Source: Nemopilema nomurai (lineage: Eukaryota > Cnidaria > Scyphozoa > Rhizostomeae > Rhizostomatidae). Taken from it: a DNA stretch of 64,000 nt. The stretch covers positions 2,294,001-2,358,000 of the forward strand of contig ML133426.1 in the NCBI GenBank assembly GCA_003864495.1. Direction: 5' to 3'. The number at the start of each line of letters is the position of its first letter. The first letter of the stretch is position 1. A model generated the notes under the pieces. The model was not told where the DNA came from. It was given only the letters and a program-made list of their open reading frames with translations, and did not search any database. The translations under genes and the position numbers were made by a program. This document shows, in pieces, positions 35,382-49,957 of this stretch.

Positions 35382-35706
35382 TCCCCCACAAATTTTTCAG
35401 AAAGGGCACTTGGCTGCCCCCGTGGCTCCGACGCCAATGGTAGGGGGCATGGGGCGTCAAAAGATAAGAGAAACATGAACTGCATGATTTCCGTTATTTC
35501 CTGGCAACTGATGGCGAAAGCTATGACGTCATATTGATTGCTTATTTAAACCGTAAAAACCGTTACAATTTTTGTTGAAACTTTTCAGCTGATTTGACAG
35601 ACGAATATTTGCTCACGAAGCAAATACGAAGTTGAATCAAATACAAGGTGATATTCACTGAGGAAATACAACAACAGTTCTTCTTGCGAAGCATCAGCGA
35701 CATAAA

Positions 35707-38700
35707 ATGGAATTTGCGAGAATAAACTCGTTGAATCTTTCGAATTGCGGCGTCGATAGAGCGGTGAGTTCTCGTGATGATCTGCATTTTGCACTTTACA
35801 GAAATGCAATTTTTTCTGTGCCTCTCTAAAGCAAATACAGAGTAAAAACTGCAGCTGCAAAAAGCTGATGCTGCATTTCCATACATCTAGTTGGTTAATT
35901 GCAAAGAAATTTCTTCGTTTATCTTCTTGCAGCCGTTGCTGCTATAACCAAAGATATACTGGGACACTTGGCCTATCAATTATTTTTTATCAAAACCAAG
36001 AATAAAACGATAGATTTCTTAATTAAAACATCAATGTCTGTAATCGCTTTGCATTTATCCAACAAACTGTAGAATGGGAATGAACCGATTGAAAATATTT
36101 TTACTTATTTTATTCAAAGGGCAGTTTCTGAGGTTAAGCCCTATCAAAAAGAGATATTCACTACCGCGTCATAGCCAAACCAGAAAAAAGATTGGGAATG
36201 TCTTTGATTACAGGAATTAATTCTGGTGGACGAGAAATTTTCTTAGGTCATAAGTGGAATTCGCTGTCAAAAGAAATTTTAGTTGCACAAAAATATTTAT
36301 GCATATTCTATGTAATTTCGCTAGGCATTTAGCTTCACTCACACGTAAAAAAATGCTGAGATAAAATTATTGCTGAAAAAGGGTTTTGGTTAAGTAACTG
36401 CTTTATCGTGACTTTCCATTGATTTTTATGGGTTAAAACCTACCAGTTTAACACTTGTTGAGGAGTTGTCAATATGCAGGAAAAACGTGTGCGCCATTTT
36501 AGATCCTGGTAAAGTTGCCGTAGTAACTGGCATCAATCTGGCAATAGATGGCCTCGTTTTGAATTTTTGTAAATCGAGTCGAGACTGCAGACCAGTAAAC
36601 AAATGACTTTCAAAACTAAATTTCACCACATTGATCCATAAAACATGGACAAAATGTTCCCTTTCTCGTATCAAAAGCTGACTTTATCTGCAGTCTAACA
36701 GTTGGACAAAAATTTCTTTTCTCCCTTGAGTGACCTTGCTACAATAAGGAAGACAGCTCTCTGTCTTAATAATAAATCTTCCTTTCTCCAATGAAAAAAA
36801 TGATTCTTAGATCCATTTTAAGCTTCAGTGTATGAAACAAGAACAAACTTCTTTCTTTATTGGGCGACTTCATTACCCTAAAATAGAAAGATCTGTCTAA
36901 ATAACAAGAAGGGTTGCATTGAAGAAATTTTTTTTCCTTTGAGAGGTAATTGATATTAAATAAACCCTATTCTCTCTGCACCCCTCACTCCCTTACTGAA
37001 GTAAGTTGGACAAAGCGGTAGCTCTCCTATTTTGCCTTTTGCTAAAAGCGACTTATCGCGCCACACTTCGAAGGAAATTATCAAAGCCAGTTTATAGGCA
37101 TCCTTTTGATGGTCTCCAGACTTCAACTATTACTACTTTCAGTTCGCTTTAAAAACATTGATTTCTCCATCAGGGACCACACGCCATCGAACGCCAGCGG
37201 AAAAAGCTACTTGCCATATTCGGCCACTTGGCTCAGAGTCTCAGTATGTCTCAATTGCTAGCCTTCTTCTTCCAGTTGTCACAATTCTATTTCACTGACG
37301 ATCTCACATAACCCTTTCCACAGCCCGGCTTTTCTAGAACCTTTGATGGTTTAAGCCTAGTAGCTTACATCCGTTTGCTGGGAAGCTTACAGAGGGGATG
37401 ATACTTTCTCTGAGATCTTATACCATGCCGCTTCGTGGCTCCTGTCAGCGGCAGTCTGATAATCCACCTTGCCTAGGCTGGCACACTTTTGTTTGTTGTT
37501 GTTGTTGCAGCATCATAGTTGCGAAGCCCCCCGAAGTCGGTGAAAATTTCTCGCATTTCCCTTCTCACTTTCGTACACTTCCCCATTGCATAAAGTTTTC
37601 CGTTAAAAAAGCCGTCCACATGCCTCGAAAATATAGCTACCACTTTCAAGGCTTGACAAGCACTTTCTCGATCGAGTTACATATCCCCTTAATTGCACGT
37701 GTATGTTCGCTTACATGCTAACGTACATTGTCCTTAAAAATACTTTAGGTCTTAAGTTAGCTCCTTAAGTGATATGTTTTGCTTGCTTTTTATGACAGTC
37801 CATTAATTCGTCATATTGTAGACGTCAAATACTTTTCGAGTTGTTGTAAAAAACTTTCAATCTTGCAGAGCTGTTTTTGGAAGCTGCAAAGAGTCTGGCT
37901 GACACCTCGCCTGGCGATGAAGTAATCGCCCAGAGGTTGTCAGATCCACTTGTCCGGCGATCCACATACAAAAAAGTGAGCCTTTGATTCTAATGAAGAT
38001 CTCTGCTAATACATGATAGGAAAGAAATCTTTGTTTGCTGGTAAGGACAATGCTATCAACCAATCATTGCATTAATAGGCGGATTCATTTCAACTCCTAT
38101 ATTATCTTCCTATTAAAAATCTTGCTAGTCACCATAGACCAGAACACACTACAAGAATTTGCTGTGAATGAATTATGTTCCGCTACCATTTTGTTAATTT
38201 AACAAGTAGACCTTGTGCTTCCCACTGTTTGACGAAGTCTAATTTCATTTTCAAGGTGAGAATCCAAGCAGACTTTTGCATGAAAGATCTAATGTTCCTG
38301 AACGCTATGGTGAGAATTGATTAACATTTACAAAGCCATCATCGATGAATCTTTTCTCAAAAGGCCGTTATTTGCCTAATAAACTGCCTTCTACCTAAGC
38401 CTTTTAATAGTGAATTTAAAATTTTCTGACGATACAAGGCTATTTGCAAAAAGTATCATCAAATTATTCGTTCATTGTCAAAGTCTTAAAACATTTCTTT
38501 GTTCTTCAGGTGGATGACGAACACATAGCCTCCAGATTCCAGATGATCAAAAGATACGTACGAAAAATAACGAAAGCTTTGGACGGGATGTTGCAGAACA
38601 TAGAAGCTATGGAAAAGGTAATAGTAAACTGAAAGTGTACACTTGAAATCTCCATGGAGAGCAGACTAGTTTAGAACTGGGTGGGCTATAAGCAACGGGT

Positions 38701-40323
38701 AGGAGTTGTGCTTGACCTAAAGCAAGATAAACCAAACATCAGATGCCAGAACTCAACATTGCCATGCTGAAAATGCTTGGAAGAAAAGTGATTTAGTAAC
38801 ATTTAGCAGCAACAGAAAGGGTGCAATATGTCGCATAGAGCTCTCTTAGAGAGGGTGCTCTCCTTTTCTCTTGCTTGCTTCATGCTATCTCATTGTTAAT
38901 CTTCATTTCTTCTCTCTAATCCTTTAATCAAGAAATTTATAATATTCCATACTTTTCCTAGAGTACCGAACTCAGATCAACAATCCCAAGCCAAGTTCGA
39001 CTCATTCTGGATCTGTCCACCATCGATACTGAGGAGCACTTACAGCAGCTCACCCCCCTGAAGGAGCATCTCAACAGGATGCTTGCAGTCTGCAATATGA
39101 GAAGTGAGGAGGAGTTCAACGTTGCCATGGCAAGCGGTGCTCACGTGTTCAAGATCAGTCCATCCAAGATGGAAGATCTGCTTGAAGTGGAGCAACCGAT
39201 TGGCCAATTCGAGCAACGTCCTCGCTTTCAGTCGAAAGGAGACAAACGAAAACGCAGTGACGAGGCTGTTCATCAGATGCAGACACGTGACTCTGACGTT
39301 ATACAGCTTGAGAAAAAGATGAGACAAACTGTCCCAGAACATTTGGAGAAAATGAAAGGGTTCACTTCCAGCAATTCTAATACAGAACATTGTTCGGAGC
39401 CTACCCAGATCATATTTCTTTCCAAAGGGACAAGTCCTTTGAACAGTGTTATTGCTAGAGTGCCTGTATCAAAACTTAACGGTACACAGCTTAGCAATGA
39501 TAGTATTTCTACTGCTCAGACACAAATTGAGCCTACGCACCATTTAATAAGTGAAACGTGTGTAGAAATTGACAGCTCAGAAAAACGCCTATCGCAGATT
39601 TCAGATGCGGTCATGGAAGATGGCGTACAAAGCAGTTGTGATCAAAATTGCTTTGTTGAACATGTTCAGAAAGAATCCGAACATGAAGGTTTGGATCGAA
39701 CATGTCTAGCACAGGGTTTGCAAATTAATTTTGCGCCTACGCATAAAGAGAGGTTTTCCAATCTTGATCTTTTAGAGAAAACCAAACCACTGAGTTTGAG
39801 TGATATCAAACACAATGGCGTAAATAATCCATCTACCGGTAATAGCTTTAAACCCAACCGTGTAGAACTGGGTTCACAAATACGTTCTTCTGTTGAGAAA
39901 ACAGAGAGCTTCATTATAGTTTCCAGTGAAGAGGTTACTAAGCCAGTCAATCCTAATGCAGTGAATCAGAAAAAGAGAAAATCTCTTGATGAACTGATTC
40001 TGCAATGTAAAATAACCAAAGCTAATGAAAAACCCAAAAGAACCTGCATCGTAATTGACGATGTTTGTTCGAAACCATTAGCACCATTCCGCAAAGCAGG
40101 CAAACCCCAGCAAAGCTCACACAAAAGCAACGTGCCTGAAACCAAAGGGAAAAATCCTTCAGACGTTCTAGCCAGAGTAAAACGGGCACTGGCAAAGGAC
40201 AGGCCTAGTAAGAAGGACAAAAAGGGCCCTTCAAGAACCACAGCGTTTACTCGTGTGAGAAAACAGTTTGCTAACCTTCTCGAAATGAAGGCACGAGTCA
40301 CTTCTAGAAGAATGAAAGGTTAG
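35707..40323 (+). CDS. Uncharacterised protein: helical N-terminus, long lysine-rich disordered tail
   Basis: Six exons: 35707-35763, 37174-37243, 37869-37975, 38256-38309, 38510-38617, 38962-40323 (stop TAG). All phases agree and the product is 585 aa. Residues 1-~175 look alpha-helical and conserved in character (ERQRKKLLAIFGHLAQSLK; SRFQMIKRYVRKITKALDG; LEHLNRML-like helices), resembling an interaction domain of a chromosomal or centrosomal complex. From ~200 on it is polar and low in hydrophobics, with basic clusters (DKRKRS; QKKRKSLDELILQ; SKKDKKGP; FTRVRKQFANLLEMKARVT) that suggest nuclear import. I do not recognise the family. The 57-bp first exon (MEFARINSLNLSNCGVDRA) is supported by an ATG and a GTGAGT donor in phase, but its joining to exon 2 across 1.4 kb is inferred. 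Translation and splice consistency make the gene itself credible. Confidence 0.72.
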
Positions 40324-41870
40324 AGAAGGCTAGAGATGTCTGCTGTAACTTTATCGTTATGCACGGAATTTATGCTGATTCTACGATTTTTGACTCGCTC
40401 TTCATAAAATGAAATCAAGACAATACTCTTTAGTACCCAGAAAGGTAGCTTTGTAAATGTGTGAAATTTGACATTTGAATAGAGACATACTTTGAATAGG
40501 AACATTAAGATTAATAATGACTAGATAATTTTTATTAATTAAATTGTAAATAGATTTATGACGAAATTTGCAATAATTTGTCGATGTATAGTAATGATGG
40601 TGATTTAAGAATGAGGATGAGAAAAATAGCTATGACAATTTTTCTTGCTCAACATCTTTCTTCGTTTAAAACAATCTGTTGACTCTGAAATGCTTTTTGG
40701 CTATTGCAATCAGGCCAGTAGCTGAGTTAATGGAAGTTTTCAAGCAATGAAAAAGTGTTACTTGATCTCCTTGCAATAACTGCTTCAATAGACGCCTATG
40801 CAGAGAAGAAGGCAATGTTTGGAGCGAGGCTGGTCTTGTTGACTTTTTGGATAGCATCAAAATCTTGCCATTCAGTTTTCGTTTGAAAAGAGTCTAATGG
40901 TGTCTTGTGTTAAAACTGCGGACAGAAGTTACGACCGTTGCAGTATGTTAGCCAACCAAGGGTTAAATGGCACTTGCGATCAATATGTATGATACATGAG
41001 AGACTAGCCTGGCTAATTCAACTTCCAAGATGAACCAATCCGAAGAGTTGAAATTGAAACAGTCTCCTTAAATGGAAAATTCTTACTGCACTGAGTTGTA
41101 TTAATGTTTCCGCCCCTTGAGGTCAATTACTTTATATCGAAATGGATTGAAACATTCAAATGGGCGTTTGCCAAACCTTCTGTGAGTGTGACAGGCGTAG
41201 TCGAGAATTCCTTTCATTGTGCCCATTCCAGTGTTGTTGGGCTGGCGAAACCACTGGATAAATTCCCAAATCCAAAACTCGCCAGGCAACATGGAGGACA
41301 ACATGGATAAAAAATTTCATTGAAGTTGGAACGATAATGTCAGACGAAAAGGGTTGGACAAAAAGTACTTTAAGCATGCAAGATTTACGTTCCCTTCTGT
41401 TCTCGTTATTGTAGGATTTCCTTTTTTAAGCACGTGCCCAGTTTTGGATTGGCAAATATGGACTTCTATTTCCTCCTCTGTTCGGCTCTGTTCATCGTAT
41501 CGTATCGTATCGTATCGTATCGTATCGTATCGTATCGTTTCGTATCGTTTCGTATCGTATTGTATCGTATCGTATCGTATCGTATCCTATCCTATCCTAT
41601 CCTATCCTATCCTATCCTATCCTATCCTAGGAGGTATTTTAGTCACAAGAAAATGGTTCTGGCAATTCCAAAATAATGATCCTGGATAACAATATGTACA
41701 GAGGAATGGAATAACATTGAAAATATGAATAGACTTCTCTAAATGACCTGAGGTTTAAGTCTGTAAATTACTTATCTAATTGAGATAAAGGAAGCATTGG
41801 CAAATCAAAAAAATCAAACTAACAACATATTTGTAAACAACCTTCAACTAATTTACAGTGAGAAATGCTT
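40324..41870. other. Convergent intergenic region
   Basis: 1.5 kb between the 3' ends of the uncharacterised gene (+) and PSMD8 (-). It holds both 3' UTRs and the pentanucleotide microsatellite at 41493-41630. No gene is seen. Confidence 0.5.
41493..41630 (+). repeat. Pentanucleotide microsatellite, (GTATC)n switching to (CTATC)n
   Basis: About 27 units. The first ~18 are CGTAT-type with occasional CGTTT/TGTAT variants; then the array switches sharply at about 41586 to a pure CCTAT run of about nine units. The block structure implies a single-base variant that spread by local expansion. Confidence 0.95.
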
Positions 41871-44800
41871 TCAAACAATTCTTTCTAGTTCTTTAGCATA
41901 CCCTAGACATTGTTCAATTATCTTATCAGCTGACATTTCCTGTTTATCATGCATATCAGTATTGAAGTGGTAGCAGCCATCTTGAGACTTCCAGTTACGC
42001 TGCAACAGGAAAGTGTTAACAAATAAAATCAATAAAACTTAGGTGATACAACACAGCCAATTAAACTTTAAACACTGCCTTTAAGCTAGCTCAAAGCAAG
42101 GTCATATCATATCAAGCTAATATTTGAAGTGACTGTTTAGACTTACGTAATGTTGATAAGTTCTGAAAGTTTGGAACATCAAAGTAAAGATCTCTTTATG
42201 TCTGTTTAAATAAGGAGGGCTCAATTAGCATATGTTTTTCAGGGGAGGTATCTACCTTGGCTGAGTACTCTTTCATTTTTGCGTCATTTTGAAAAAACAG
42301 CATTCTGGTTGCTTCTTTCACTGTAATAATCTTATATGACTTTTCCATGCAGGCAGCAACTTCATCCCTAAAAAGAGAGTGTAACTTATAACAGAGTATA
42401 GTTTTTCTTGTGCTCTAGTTCTCTGGATTTTGTCTTCATCTCAATCAAGGCAGTTACGAAATGAGAATCATGTATATCAAACTGCATAATTCACAGATTA
42501 GAAATATAGTATATGTAATAATAAAAAAAGTGCATATTACGCAATTAGAATAGCATAACAATTACTTTAAAAAACTGAATTGGCACAAATGAACAAAGTT
42601 TCAAACCTCAAAGTGTCAACAAGTATATTGATAAAGAAGTAGTAGGCTTCTGCAGGGACATTTTCTTTAGCAAGAAACACCTAGAAATGTGACAGGTCAA
42701 AATAAAGACAAGAAGGTAAAAATAGTGCATTTGCATAAAATACACTATTACCAAAGATGACTGTGGCAAATCAAATGCTATATTTTAACATGTGATATCA
42801 AGGTAGCAAAAACACATAAAGCTCTTAGAAAGCAAGATGAAACCTTCAGGTTTAGTGCATGCATGCATGTGACACAAATGATAAAACAATAATCAAGGGC
42901 ATAAGCATTAATACTCACTGACATAATTTACTCACTAAAGCGCTTTTCTATGGCATACAAAACATTATTTATATATGATATTCTACTAAAAGCCTTTAAA
43001 TTCAACATAAAGGTGCAAAAATAATTGGACACAAACCTTATGATAGCTTCCTTCCATTAAATACTGAAAAAGAATGAAGTACTTTACAATGAAGAAGATC
43101 ATCATATCCAAGGCATTTTTAGCTATGATCATGAAAATCATATCTAAGTATTAAATGTTGGCCTGAAATAAACATGATATTATTAACTTAGTTTTGACAC
43201 TACAGGTAAAAAAACAGCTGGTGTAATTAAAAATGATATGAGATAAAATTAAGTAACATACAAACCTGTTCCAAGGCCACAGGACAACGTATGTAAACAC
43301 TTTCCTGAATTTGCTTAGCAGGAAGAAGCTCAAGCTCCTAGAACAACAAAACAGTGTAACAAAACAACAAAGTCAACAACTGAAATTACCAACTCTCCCT
43401 TTTGGTCAATACTTTGGTCTTATAAAAATGAGGTAAACACTGATTTGAAACTTTTTTAAAGGTGCGTAAAGATCTCAAATTTGGCAAATAGTGTCTAGCC
43501 AATTTAACTTTTGACAACATGTTACAAATTCTTTTGATCATGTCATTTGCCAAAGAAATCAGGTACAAACCAAAAGTTGGATTGGATAAAGAAGAACATA
43601 TCCAAGAAAAATCAACATTCTAGAACTCTGATTCTTGTTCACTGTTAGGCAAGCTTAATATAATTATGTATTATATACTTATACTTTTCTTATGGTTCTG
43701 TATATTAGGTGCATGTGTTTCAACTATAAGCCTTTGCATTCAGCACTTAAAACTTTTAACAAGATTACAAAGGATAACAATGCAAGATGCCTGACTTTGG
43801 GGACAGTCCCTTAGCTCTTGTAAAAACACATTAAGTAAAAATGGTAAATCTCACTGTATGGAATTCACCAAGACGATTTTGGGCCAAAAGGCTTATCAGA
43901 TTCAAGCCAAGAAGCTGGTACATATATGGCGACTCTGGAAGAATACCCCTGGAAAAAATTCAAAACTGTTCCTCTCTCATTCATAACTTGAGTATGGTCT
44001 TATGAAATTAAAAAATAAATAAATCTACTATTAAAGTATAATAAACCTCAAAGTATTATCCAAAAATTGAAAAACTGTTAAGATTCAATGTCTTAACTGA
44101 ATGTCTACCAACCTGTAATCATAATAATAGCATTTTAGTTGTGCCATGTAGCGCTCAAATGAGGGTATATCTTTCATAAGAACACTCCAATGGACTCCAA
44201 TCTCAAGAACATCTCCTAGAAAACAGATATTAAGGAAGGTTGTGTGAAATCTAAGATGTTAATTTTTGCCATTTGCATTCACACACCGATCAGATTTTAA
44301 GATGTTTTTAAATAAGAACAAAGAAATTGTATCACACATGGATAGCATTGACTAGGATTTATGTCAGTGGTAATACAAATTCCTAAATATATGTAGTAAA
44401 TGACTAAATTCCCCTTATACATAACTCTGACTAAATAAAATGATGGTTTTACTGCAAAATTGTGTATGCTTACTTGCTAAGATAAGTTCCTGTGATGATG
44501 GTTTGGATCCAGATGTTGGCATGTATTGAAAACCAGTGAGTGCAAGCTGTTATAAGAAACATTTTAAAGAACACTGGCATTCATTTTTATATATTGTTTC
44601 TGATATGATTTTACACATGTTCATATGAAACCGTTTCCAGGTTTCACATAAATAATGTTACTGCCTTTAATAATGTTGCGTTCTAAAAACTATTTTGGTT
44701 ACAGAAACAATTGACAAAATTAGGAGAAATCAACACTTTCACCTCTTATACCTAGCACAAATAAAAAATTTCCGCTTATATTTTCTCCCTCGATTGTTCA

Positions 44801-45167
44801 TCAGAATAAATTGCAGATTAACTTTTACAACGAGAAAATACTATCCTTGTAAGTTACATGGATACCCATGGGTTTCCATAGACAATCTTTAGCGACGAGT
44901 TTCAATCAAAAAAGATTGTTAAGAGGCTTGCTAAATGAGGACGAGCCTTTACCCCAGGAGGCATACAATCTTAAAAGACAAAAACTATACCTATTAACCA
45001 AATTAGTGCATGTGGGCCTAGCTTAAACCAGACATTATACCAACCTTCATACTAGTCAATAACTTTCCAGTCACCTCCAGATTCGGAGGCTTTTTATTCC
45101 ATTCTTTTATCAAGTTCTGATACATTGAAATAACTGCGTTAAAAGAAGTCGACGAGGTAGAAGCCAT
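41871..45167 (-). CDS. PSMD8: 26S proteasome non-ATPase subunit 8 (RPN12)
   Basis: Nine exons in coding order: 45167-45045, 44546-44474, 44215-44113, 43948-43855, 43337-43266, 43063-43037, 42680-42607, 42367-42256, 41999-41871. Phases agree; 268 aa, similar to the core PSMD8 length without the long vertebrate N-terminal extension. Lid subunit of the 19S regulatory particle, needed for lid assembly. Diagnostic blocks: [88 protein letters not shown], and the C-terminal YAKELERIV. These follow the CSN8/PSMD8/EIF3K (PCI-like winged-helix) order. Exon 6 is a 27-bp microexon (YLMEGSYHK) supported by clean splice sites on both sides. Start is the first ATG of exon 1. Confidence 0.95.
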
Positions 45168-47571
45168 TTTCAACTGCATAGTCTGAGTCTTGAAACAAGT
45201 TTCTTTTAGGAAGGATAAACAGCAATCTCCTTAATGCCCACTTACCACCTTAACATGCTTTTGTCAGATCCAGAACAAGTGCATGCGTAGTGAAGACCTA
45301 TTTATTTGTCGGTATCTGTTATAGAAAGGATAAACCCTAAAGATACAATATTCTTAAGTAAACGCAGCTTTAAGGAAGATTCAAGCAGATATAAGCCCAT
45401 ACGATATAGAAGGGGAACACCACCATGCTGCTGAAAGGGTGCAGTTTCAAAACTCATTGTTTGCTTGCGCGAGTGACGTAAAAATTTAGTGAATTATTAG
45501 ATAAGAATGACAACTAAAACTAAACCTATTTCAGATAGGGAGTATAACGCTCAAATTTGGACGACTGAATGTTAAAAAATTTCAAGCCAAGTTCTATCTA
45601 TCTTCAAGGGCTATCTAGAAAGCTAGAGATCTTGATCAATAGGATAAGTAAGTGCTTTTGTCTACGGCAAAACACCTTCTCGCAGCACCCTGTTTACAGG
45701 CCAAACTTTTTTTTCAGGTCAAACAGTTTCTTACAGCATACACTCTTGGATCTCTAGCGGGTATTTACTCTTTCTCGTCCATCTGTACCTCCAGACAATG
45801 AAAGCGATAACACGTGATATTCAAAAGAATTCAACATGTCGTGTACTGGTCACCAATGTCGCTGCATATGAAAACTATGTTTGACCAGTTACTAGACAAA
45901 CAGTGTTAAAAGGGCTCGACAGCAGGATTTTCAGTCGACTGGAAGACTTTCTAAAGTGTGCGAATCTAGAGATCACAAAAGAATGGAAGGGAAATGAAAA
46001 ACGCTCAGGATTACAATGTATTTTGGCTAGGGGGACCCCAAGATAACGTGGTGAATTCAATTTCTGCTTAAATACCCCAACTGAGAGAGAAATAAGTCTT
46101 TTCCTGTTCAAGAAAGCGGATGCTTTGTAACACTTAGGCCGGTCTTTCCTTTATTTTATTTGCGCTGATGTCAAGAAAAGACGAATTCCAATTGCTTAGA
46201 TTTACCTTACTGTTTACAAAGCAACCCACCATTTAAGCTATCTTTTGGCGAAGTTTTCCAGCACTCCAGCACTAGCAAAGGTTAAAGCAAGAAAACGTAT
46301 GTTTAAACTTGGCTTATTCGTCTAAACTATAACACTCCATAACTGATAATCACAGGCATAGGAGCCAGGGAGCAGCCCCCCTAATTGAAAACAAGCAAAT
46401 GTTAGTCGGGAAAATATTCACCGATTTAACAACATAACCCACAATGTATTCGGCCAAAACTAGAATTTTATGGTTTCAGTTTTTTCATATACAAAAATGT
46501 ACTTTCATATACTTTTCGGTATTCTAATATAGATTTCTGTTACATCACTCATACAACACTTGTTGAAATAAGACTTTGAATGTGTTTCTTTGACTTTTTG
46601 ATAGAGTGACATAACATAATGGTATGATGTATTTTGACCCTTGCTGTTAAAAGCTAATATCTTTGCCTTTTTGCTCATTCGGGCAGAAAATTGGAGTAGT
46701 ATAGGAAATATTGTGTATCGTTTCATCAATATAATTTCTATCTACTCATTCAATTCAGCCAATTCTTATCTGCAGTAGGTACCCATTTCATTAACGCGAA
46801 AAATGCCATCGGTTTTCTCGTATTTCTTAACAATTTATATTTGCTTGTTTTCACAGAGTGGCAACCCGTTAGCGGAGACATCGCACGAGGAATCGAAAAG
46901 CCACAAGAAGGGATGAACTTTATTAAATAGGTGGTATCCGGGAGCCCCCCAACGAGTAGGCTATAACCCCCACTGGTTCACTCCAAGAGCCACCTTAGTT
47001 CTGACTTTAATTAAATTCAGTTTGAATGAGATTCCAAGAAAATTGCCCTTAGGGACTTTCATAGAGGCAACTTTCATAAAGGCATTTGAGTCTGATTTAT
47101 TTACTGAATGCCTTATTGGTTGCCCCAAGTGCCATTTTATCACCGGGCTCCCCTGCAAAGTTCTCGGACCGCCGACGTATAGGCCATTTTCTGTCTTGTA
47201 TTCATCCAAAAAGTAATAAAGTCTTACAGCGCCTCCAAACGAAGCCATGTTAGTTTAGTCTAATCGATCTTGAATTTCCAATGTAACCATGGCATGTGTA
47301 ATTTAGACAAAAGAGAGCATGATAAACATTCTTGGTCTTTATCTCACAGCCACGCCTTCGCGCATTTAATAGGCAGGTAAAAGATAATTACGTCACAGAT
47401 TCTTAGCAAATCCTGGCTGCATATTGTTTTAGCTGAACCAATCACAATTTAGAACTGAATGTCAGTCACTGTACTTAACGTTGCTCGCTGTTGAAGTTAC
47501 TTTGGTTTGTCTGCTCTTCATTATCTGTCAGGTCACGAATACTGTTTTGGTGAACACACGACGCGAGAAAG
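45168..47571. other. Divergent intergenic region PSMD8-LC3
   Basis: 2.4 kb holding both promoters. One minus-strand open frame starts at an ATG at 47248 (95 codons, MASFGGAVRLYYFLDEYK...) and could be a small or first-exon gene, but I cannot tie it to a family or to downstream exons. Otherwise nothing recognised. Confidence 0.45.
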
Positions 47572-49767
<2,196 letters not shown>

Positions 49768-49951
49768 ATTGGAGCTTGAAGTCTTGCCTAAAATGTTGCA
49801 TTGAACTGCAGCTTCTCTTTTGTAGAAAACATTATTTCAGGTGAAAATTTGTAACTTATATGTTTTGCTGGAGTCTAGAAAGCCATAAATTTTCCTTTTG
49901 AGTTAAAAGTATCTCTAATGACAATTATTAGACATGGAAATGCTAGCACAA

Positions 49952-49957
49952 AATAAA
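49952..49957 (+). terminator. Poly(A) signal AATAAA of the LC3 gene
   Basis: First canonical hexamer downstream of the LC3 stop, about 185 nt away, in AT-rich sequence (AAAATAAATAAC). It implies a 3' UTR of about 200 nt. Confidence 0.5.

Larger units (their letters stand above)
31959..35706. other. Intergenic between divergent CCDC61 and an uncharacterised gene
   Basis: 3.7 kb that holds both upstream regions, a C-rich/G-rich hairpin (33175-33212), the hAT remnant and a MITE-like element, all listed separately. Other short open frames (for example 33445-33651 and 33812-34120, plus strand) have no family features that I recognise and may be further transposon debris. Confidence 0.5.
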
